From Methylomonas sp. AM2-LC (GTDB lineage Bacteria; Pseudomonadota; Gammaproteobacteria; Methylococcales; Methylomonadaceae): a DNA stretch of 64,000 nt. Location: positions 1,302,001 through 1,366,000 of the forward strand of contig NZ_CP157005.1 of NCBI RefSeq assembly GCF_039904985.1. The letters are read 5' to 3'. The position numbers and the translations under genes are program-made. The notes under the pieces are model-generated. The model worked only from the letters and a program-made list of their open reading frames with translations. It was not told the origin of the DNA and did not search any database. Shown here piece after piece: positions 59,001 to 64,000 of the stretch (positions are counted from its first letter, which is position 1; the number at the start of each line of letters is the position of its first letter).

Positions 59001-59211
59001 ACTGGTTGTTGCTACCGGTGCGGGTGCTGAATCTCGGCAAGTATTAGGAACGGCGGTATTTAGTGGCATGATAGGCGTTACGCTGTTTGGATTACTGTTA
59101 ACGCCAGTATTTTTTGTAACCGTACAGACTCTTACCCAGCGCATTCGTACTAATCGTTCCAAACCGGCCTCATTAGACTCTCAACATTCTGATTCGGATA
59201 GTGCGTTATGA
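56011..59211 (+). CDS. RND efflux transporter, HAE1 type
   Basis: A 1066-residue proton-driven inner-membrane pump of the AcrB/MexB type. N-terminal [50 protein letters not shown] is classical. The proton relay is in TM4, [24 protein letters not shown], with two adjacent aspartates. The duplicated half repeats [25 protein letters not shown] (TM10-11 lysine). Starts three bases after the adaptor stop. Substrates cannot be read from the sequence; multidrug or solvent efflux is typical. Length is normal. Confidence 0.96.
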   Translation: [1066 protein letters not shown]

Positions 59212-60698
59212 TATACGTTACTGGAATACCTTTGACTAAAAAGACTATAGGCCGAAGAATAGATAGCAAAAGTCGTAGTTTACTGCTACTGAGTTGTTTG
59301 TTTTTAAATGCCTGCGCAGTAGGTCCCGATTATCAGCAACCGCAATCCCCTGTGCCGGATAGTTTTGCTAACGGCACACATGCTGAGTTTTCTACTGATA
59401 ATATTGAGGTGGGTTGGTGGAAATTGTTCAATGATCAACAGTTGGTTGAGCTGATCAATCAGACCGTGGCGCATAATTATCAAATACAAGCCGCTCGTGC
59501 CACTTTGTCCGAAGCCAGAGCACTTTATTTGGAGACGGGCTTAAATTTGCTGCCGCAAATCAGCTCCCACGCCAACTATAATAATCTTAACCGAAGTGTT
59601 TCTGCATTGAATGGCCGAGCCTTTGCGCCCCGTCCATTGGATTTATATAACACTGGTTTTGATGCAACTTGGGAAGCGGATTTCTTTGGACGTATACGGC
59701 GGAATGTTGAAGCCAGTAATGATGAAGTTGAAACTCAGGAGGCCAGTTTACGCGATATAGGTGTCAGTTTAATAGCTGAAGTGGCCAGAAATTATTTTCA
59801 ACTTCGTGGTTTACAACAGCAACTTGAGGTGGCTGAAAAGAATGCCGAGAATCAGGCAGAGACGCTTGCACTGACTCGAATCAAACTTGACAACGGTCGA
59901 GGTACCGAGCTTGATACCTCAAGAGCTTTGGCGCAACTAGAAACAACGCGTGCCACTATACCGGGTTTAAAAACAGCAGTTTTCCAGTCAATACATCGCC
60001 TTAGTGTGCTGAGCGGGCAAATACCGAGTGCTTTAAATGACAAGTTATCTCCCCCGCAAAAGTTACCGCTTGCGCCCGAAAGCATACAAATAGGTAATCC
60101 AGAGCAATTATTAAAGCGTCGTCCTGATATTCGTATTGCTGAGCGCTTATTGGCAGCAGCTACCGCACGTATTGGCGTGGCCACCGCAGACTTTTTTCCG
60201 CGAGTGATGTTTGTAGGTAATATGTCAATTGAAGGTAGTACTCTAGCAAATATAACGGGACCTGGGTCAAATACTTATGCTTTTGGCCCTAGAATCAGCT
60301 GGGCATTTCTTGATTTGGGCAGAGTTTATGCGCGTGTTAAGGCCGCTGGTGCTCGTGAGGAAGCTAGTTTAGCCAACTATCAGCAAACTGTGCTAAATGC
60401 TTTGGAGGAAACCGAAAATGCTTTGGTTGCTTATAATCAGGAGCGTATCCGCCGTTCGGCATTAGCTACAGCCGCTCATGCCAGTGAAAAAGCTAACCAA
60501 TTAGCCCATTTGCGCTATCAGGCTGGTGTGGCAGATTTTTTAACGGTGTTGGATACAGAGCTTAGATTATTACAGGATCAAAGCGAATTGGCTCAGAGCG
60601 AAACCTCTGTGGCTACTGCATTAACGGCAGTGTATAAAGCATTGGGTGGCGGTTGGGAAACTGCTGTGGAAGATAGTGCGGTAGTGCCTGTTAATTAG
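59208..60698 (+). CDS. Outer-membrane channel of the RND pump (NodT/OprM family)
   Basis: A 496-residue lipoprotein channel of the TolC/OprM type, overlapping the pump gene by four bases. Lipobox SCLFLNACAVGPDY with the acylated Cys about residue 36; CAVGPDYQQP is the usual mature start. Two OEP repeats follow, with coiled-coil helices (QIQAARATLSEARALYLE... and YQQTVLNALEETENALVAYNQERIR) and the RRPDIRIAERLLAAATARIGVATADFFPR signature. Completes the tripartite pump. Confidence 0.94.
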   Translation: MIYVTGIPLTKKTIGRRIDSKSRSLLLLSCLFLNACAVGPDYQQPQSPVPDSFANGTHAEFSTDNIEVGWWKLFNDQQLVELINQTVAHNYQIQAARATLSEARALYLETGLNLLPQISSHANYNNLNRSVSALNGRAFAPRPLDLYNTGFDATWEADFFGRIRRNVEASNDEVETQEASLRDIGVSLIAEVARNYFQLRGLQQQLEVAEKNAENQAETLALTRIKLDNGRGTELDTSRALAQLETTRATIPGLKTAVFQSIHRLSVLSGQIPSALNDKLSPPQKLPLAPESIQIGNPEQLLKRRPDIRIAERLLAAATARIGVATADFFPRVMFVGNMSIEGSTLANITGPGSNTYAFGPRISWAFLDLGRVYARVKAAGAREEASLANYQQTVLNALEETENALVAYNQERIRRSALATAAHASEKANQLAHLRYQAGVADFLTVLDTELRLLQDQSELAQSETSVATALTAVYKALGGGWETAVEDSAVVPVN

Positions 60699-60743
60699 TT
60701 CAGGCATAAAATAAATGTCTGCAAAGTTTTTGGCTAAGCAACG

Positions 60744-60784
60744 GGTACATTATCTGTTTCCAATTAGGAAATAGATAATGTACC
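60744..60784. terminator. Long hairpin after the RND operon
   Basis: GGTACATTATCTGTTTCC and GGAAATAGATAATGTACC form an 18-bp stem with one G-U and a five-base AATTA loop. No T run follows; it may be a processing site or a terminator. Confidence 0.6.
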
Positions 60785-60864
60785 AAATAGTGGTTGTGCA
60801 ATTCAGCTTAGCTGTTATAGTAACTCTGTGTGCAGAAGACGACTTAATTAGTCAAGAGGCAGTT

Positions 60865-61026
60865 ATGATCAGGCAAAATATATCTTATAAACACATTATT
60901 ACCAGTTTGTTATTTTTTAGCGGTATTTACTTAGCTATTTCTGGCGAATTTATTCTTGCTTCTTCCTTGTTTTGTTTGGCGTTTATTTCAAGCATAGTTA
61001 CGTCTAACGATTCATTTAAAGCTTAG
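60865..61026 (+). CDS. Small membrane protein (53 residues)
   Basis: Starts at ATG 60865 with AAGAGGCAGTT directly upstream; the frame can extend to 60778 but would begin in the hairpin. The sequence has two closely spaced hydrophobic segments (HIITSLLFFSGIYLAIS and FILASSLFCLAFISSIV), as in small inner-membrane proteins. No family is recognised and no partner is obvious, though the PilZ gene lies convergent just eight bases further. Confidence 0.5.
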   Translation: MIRQNISYKHIITSLLFFSGIYLAISGEFILASSLFCLAFISSIVTSNDSFKA

Positions 61027-61034
61027 GCTTAATC

Positions 61035-61784
61035 TTATTGTCCAACACCTTTTAACTGTCTTTCAATATCTTGCATATATAATTGCATAACGGATTCGAA
61101 AGCAGGAGGAATGTCAGTTAACAAGCAGCCAAGTCTTAGTCCATTAGTTGTTGGGCTGGTTTTTACCTGTTTGATATATTTTACGATGAAACTTAGGGAA
61201 CCAGAACTGCGTTCGTGTAGATACAGGTTACATGTCATTGCTTCAGAATCGGGAGTAAATTTGCTTTCTAGGGCAGTGTTAGTAACTAATATAGAAAACC
61301 CACGGATGCCTAAATCAAGCAATTTGAAGTCTTGAGTATCGATAAATGTTTCGTTTTCAGCGTTTTCCAGGCTCAATGAGATTCTGCAAAAGCTACCAGT
61401 ATGAAAATGCGGAATTTTTACGCGGTAAAAATTGCGGCGTTGTAACCAGAAAATGGCATCCGGTAAGGGCATGCTCAGCACAGGTGAGCCATCAAGCACT
61501 GATTTTTTGATTTTATGGCCTCTAAAAGAAACCTTTATCCCTTCATACTCGGTACGAAATAATACTTTTACAGCATTTAATAGCTGATTGTTTAGTTGTT
61601 CGTTTGGCGCGCAATCAAGTTTAATCTCTTTGGCTTTTGCATCAATCTCAAGTAAAACGGTTAGAAAAGACAAATTATGATCGCCAAATTGTGCTGAAAT
61701 AATACATTTTTTGGTCATTAACTCCGTTAAATGATTAACTACCTGTTTGGGGTGGCTAATAAGATAATCAGTCTCGTTTTTCAT
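61035..61784 (-). CDS. YcgR-like PilZ domain protein
   Basis: A 249-residue protein with an N-terminal YcgR_N/PilZN-like domain (residues about 10-115) and a C-terminal PilZ domain. The first c-di-GMP motif is intact: WLQRRNFYRVKIP (RRxxxR). In the second motif, normally D/N-x-S-x-x-G, the sequence reads DLGIRGF, so Ser is replaced by Gly. YcgR slows flagellar motors when c-di-GMP rises; this protein may act similarly or control another target such as pilus or polysaccharide. It stands alone and converges with the small membrane protein gene. Confidence 0.82.
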   Translation of the reverse strand: MKNETDYLISHPKQVVNHLTELMTKKCIISAQFGDHNLSFLTVLLEIDAKAKEIKLDCAPNEQLNNQLLNAVKVLFRTEYEGIKVSFRGHKIKKSVLDGSPVLSMPLPDAIFWLQRRNFYRVKIPHFHTGSFCRISLSLENAENETFIDTQDFKLLDLGIRGFSILVTNTALESKFTPDSEAMTCNLYLHERSSGSLSFIVKYIKQVKTSPTTNGLRLGCLLTDIPPAFESVMQLYMQDIERQLKGVGQ

Positions 61785-62432
61785 TAAATCAGGTCTTAAA
61801 GTTGGAATATTAGGTTAGATTTTAGCAGAGTTAAAGATGTATGCTGCAGGCATTTTAATATTTTCGTCATTAGTGAGCGAATCTTTTGTATTTGTTCAGT
61901 TTGTGGTTAAGATTATTAGCTCGGGTATGGGCTGGAAATAGGGAAAATATTTAACAAGTTTGATATTGGGTGGCTGGGTTCGTCCATCGAGGGACGACTA
62001 GATAAATAGTACGTGAAAGTTTGAAATTTGATAGTGATCTATCATCATGACCAAATACCGTAGCCCTTAACTTCATGATGCTAACGGTTTTACCGTTAAT
62101 CATGCCGAATGCAAGGCAAATCGTAATATTGATATATTACGGAAAGTTTTGCAGAGACCAAACAATGGCATTCCTTTCGCATGGATGCTGTTGACGTTTC
62201 GCACAATCATCCAAGTTATCAACTTTATGAACAGGAATGATTTATCCAAAAAAGGGGTAACATAATTTCGCCAGATTTTGATGGTATTGAACTCGAATGA
62301 TGCGCCGCCCGTTGGTTGGCACATCCTACAGCTCTACAACCCTGCGATATGTCGAAAATTGCCCGCGTAAGCTAGAGGGTCGTAGTGCTGAATTGGGGGT
62401 AATCTATTATTATCAATTTCTTAAAGTGAAAA
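61785..62432. other. Gene-debris region before the ClpP-fold gene
   Basis: About 650 bases between the PilZ and protease genes. It contains a broken plus-strand frame at 62047-62265 and an uninformative frame near 62297-62432. The composition is less AT-rich than other gaps. No intact gene is supported. Confidence 0.4.
62047..62265 (+). pseudogene. Possible broken small gene of unknown family
   Basis: ATG 62047 opens MTKYRSP, then an in-frame TAA, after which the same frame runs on for 64 codons: LHDANGFTVNHAECKANRNI, later LRKVLQRPNNGIPFAWMLLT, TIIQVINFMNRND. Balanced composition looks like protein. It might be a decayed mobile-element gene; I do not recognise the family. Confidence 0.35.
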
Positions 62433-63449
62433 TTACGATATATGCAGTATTGATTTTTTTATCTTTCCATCAATGTTTTCAACAATTCTCCAGCTACTTT
62501 CATCATTCATGGTTATCCACCGTCGCTCTTCTGTTCTATAGAACCAGTCTTTATCATTTTGATAGAACAATTGAACGCCATTAGTCTCATGAATATTGAG
62601 AATTTCATTACCATGCGAAAGGATTTCACTATGATCTGTGATAGCCTTTTGCCCCATCTCGCTATATAGAATGTTGAGATTTAGAAGCATTGAATTAATT
62701 TTTCTTGGAAGTGAGCCAACATTTAGCCCTATTTCTTTTGCTTCATCCATTAGAATTGGATATGAGTGAGATGGATATTTCGAGTTTAAGGTAGTAGCAA
62801 TTTCTAGCGCTTTTTCCTTGTCTTTAATATGGTAAAAGAGGATTTCTTTGCAAAGCATTATTGAAAGCGATTCAGCTCTATCAACTGCGCCAACGACTAA
62901 CGGGTGAATGTACTCAAAGATGCTCGCGTAAGGATTGGTTGAATTTTGACCAGCTTGAGATTGCCATCTCTTTACAACCCTATTCAACTCATCGAGACTA
63001 ACGCTGACTCTAGCGTTATCCCGGTCAACAGGGGATAGCGAGTGATTAAGTGAAGTATCGACAGCCGTAAGAAATGCTGTTGGTCCCATTAGGATTTGAT
63101 CAGCGCCAATAGCTATCATTGTTGCTGCTGAGGCGCACTCATGAGGCACTAGTGCAACCAATCGAGTGCAATACTGACGAAGAAGATTTACCATCCGAAG
63201 GGATGCTTGTCCGTTTCCACCATCAGACTTTATAAAAAAATATAATGTTTCATTATGCCCTAATTTTTCTAGAAGGGCGTTTAAAGCAATTACATCATTC
63301 GCACACACTGAGCCACGCGGATTGTTCCAATATGAAATTACAGGGCTTCCGAGCTCATTTGAAATATTTTTTATCAGGGTCTGCGTTTTTGCAAATAAAA
63401 CAGGTGGTTGTTTAATTTTCTTTTTGTTTTTTACCTGTTCACTTTCCAT
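62433..63449 (-). CDS. ClpP-fold serine protease-like protein (SDH_sah type)
   Basis: About 338 residues from ATG 63449, preceded by GGAG at a good distance; ATG 63461 has only AGGG two bases away. The core (about 30-260) has the ClpP/SppA crotonase-like fold: SPVISYWNNPRGSVCANDVIALNALL, LYFFIKSDGGNGQASLRMVNLLRQY, LVALVPHECASAATMIAIGADQILMGPTAFLTAVD. The serine in ECASAATM is the expected nucleophile of the serine-dehydrogenase-proteinase family. The last 80 residues (HETNGVQLFYQNDKDWFYR) are unusual and hydrophilic. No signal peptide. Function unknown; neighbours give no clear hint. Confidence 0.75.
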   Translation of the reverse strand: MESEQVKNKKKIKQPPVLFAKTQTLIKNISNELGSPVISYWNNPRGSVCANDVIALNALLEKLGHNETLYFFIKSDGGNGQASLRMVNLLRQYCTRLVALVPHECASAATMIAIGADQILMGPTAFLTAVDTSLNHSLSPVDRDNARVSVSLDELNRVVKRWQSQAGQNSTNPYASIFEYIHPLVVGAVDRAESLSIMLCKEILFYHIKDKEKALEIATTLNSKYPSHSYPILMDEAKEIGLNVGSLPRKINSMLLNLNILYSEMGQKAITDHSEILSHGNEILNIHETNGVQLFYQNDKDWFYRTEERRWITMNDESSWRIVENIDGKIKKSILHIS

Positions 63450-63495
63450 CGCTTTCTCCATTACCCTTATTGCAATAATTAAATATTAGGATAAA

Positions 63496-64000
63496 TTAAT
63501 CCACATCAATTTGTTCTGCAGGCACATATAAATCCACATAGTGTTTGTACACTTTTTTATCAATAAATACTTCATACAAATCTGGATCTATATGGCCGTT
63601 TTCTTTCATGCTTTTTAAAATGGCCAATGCTTCAGAGAGTTTTTTACCTTTTTTATAAGGTCGATCCGCATCCATCAACGCCTCAAATACATCAGCAATG
63701 CCCATAATACGTGCTTGAACAGACATTTGTTCGCGCCTTAAACCTTTGGGATAACCCTTGCCGTCCATGCGTTCGTGATGGCCTCCTGCAAATTCAGGTA
63801 CATTTTTTAAGTGTGTTGGAAAGTTTATAGATTCCAACATATCGATGGTGGCATTAATATGATTATTGATGATTTTGCGCTCTTTATCCGTCAGTGTGCC
63901 GCGAAAAATGCATAAATTATTAACTTCGTCTTCTGATAGCAGTGGCAAGACTTGTTGATGCAATTTCCAGCTAACCTGACTCAGTTGATGAATGCGCTCT
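63496..64000 (-). CDS. HD-GYP domain phosphodiesterase (C-terminal part, cut by right edge)
   Basis: The frame is open to the right edge, so the start lies outside; 168 residues are visible. It is the second half of an HD-GYP domain: LTDKERKIINNHINATIDML, GGHHERMDGKGYPKGLRREQMSVQARIMGIADVFEALMDADRPYKKGKKLSEALAIL. The HHERxDGxGYP signature with GYP is complete; the HD pair must be further upstream. It would hydrolyse c-di-GMP. The ClpP-fold gene follows 46 bases after its stop on the same strand, so they may be cotranscribed. Confidence 0.9.
   Translation of the reverse strand, partial: ERIHQLSQVSWKLHQQVLPLLSEDEVNNLCIFRGTLTDKERKIINNHINATIDMLESINFPTHLKNVPEFAGGHHERMDGKGYPKGLRREQMSVQARIMGIADVFEALMDADRPYKKGKKLSEALAILKSMKENGHIDPDLYEVFIDKKVYKHYVDLYVPAEQIDVD

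Noticed and set aside
62100..62324. 74-residue minus-strand frame upstream of the protease gene
   Set aside because: It is the antisense of the broken plus-strand frame, whose residues look more protein-like.

Overview
The window reads as chromosomal DNA of a low-GC gammaproteobacterial methylotroph, most likely a methanotroph of the Methylococcales. This is inferred from the combination of a lanthanide-type (XoxF) methanol dehydrogenase with a XoxJ-like partner, a full Entner-Doudoroff set (zwf, pgl, edd, eda), a bacterial glycogen cluster, a hopanoid-type epimerase (HpnA) and PEP-CTERM-like surface proteins. The sequence alone does not fix genus or species. No rRNA, tRNA or CRISPR array was seen.

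Layout. 1-2655: three minus-strand genes resembling the accessory genes of contractile or type VI machines (an unknown protein cut by the left edge, a protein with an interrupted OmpA-like domain, and a small chimera of an excisionase-type helix-turn-helix with a peptidoglycan-binding tail). 2656-4716: accessory DNA with a MITE-like element and a PEP-CTERM gene whose signal peptide is encoded across six TCAAC units, an apparent ON/OFF phase switch. 4717-8249: four-gene Mla/MCE lipid-transport operon. 8333-14654: rlmG, HDOD and HD-GYP signalling genes, a DUF1097 membrane protein and a second PEP-CTERM-like protein, separated by gene-poor AT-rich stretches with gene remnants. 14675-23735: glycogen metabolism, glgB-glgA (minus, followed by a secretin-like gene) divergent from glgC-GH57-malQ (plus). 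23703-29117: xoxF, xoxJ, an AlgI-type MBOAT acyltransferase and an AlgX/AlgJ-type SGNH protein, all minus. 29619-34758: zwf-pgl and edd-eda. 35034-41604: mutS, then divergent pgaBCD for poly-N-acetylglucosamine. 41664-46286: gcvR-like, bcp and oadGAB (sodium-pumping oxaloacetate decarboxylase). 46561-51576: an OmpA-family porin, a second MITE copy and a large PAS-PAS-GGDEF-EAL-hemerythrin protein. 51886-60698: hpnA, a membrane CxxCH protein, and a TetR regulator divergent from an RND efflux operon with a 22-bp perfect palindrome between them. 60865-64000: a small membrane protein, a YcgR-like PilZ protein, gene debris, a ClpP-fold (SDH_sah-like) protein and an HD-GYP protein cut by the right edge.

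How the genes work together. Methanol oxidation by XoxF feeds C1 metabolism; sugar phosphates can be stored as glycogen and mobilised by MalQ and GH57, or cleaved by the Entner-Doudoroff genes. Pyruvate and oxaloacetate link to the Na+ gradient through OadGAB. A second theme is cyclic-di-GMP: two HD-GYP proteins, a GGDEF-EAL-hemerythrin protein and a PilZ protein share the window with pgaCD, whose products are activated by c-di-GMP in E. coli. The surface theme (Pga, PEP-CTERM, AlgI/AlgX-like acetylation, OmpA) points to a biofilm or sheath-forming lifestyle.
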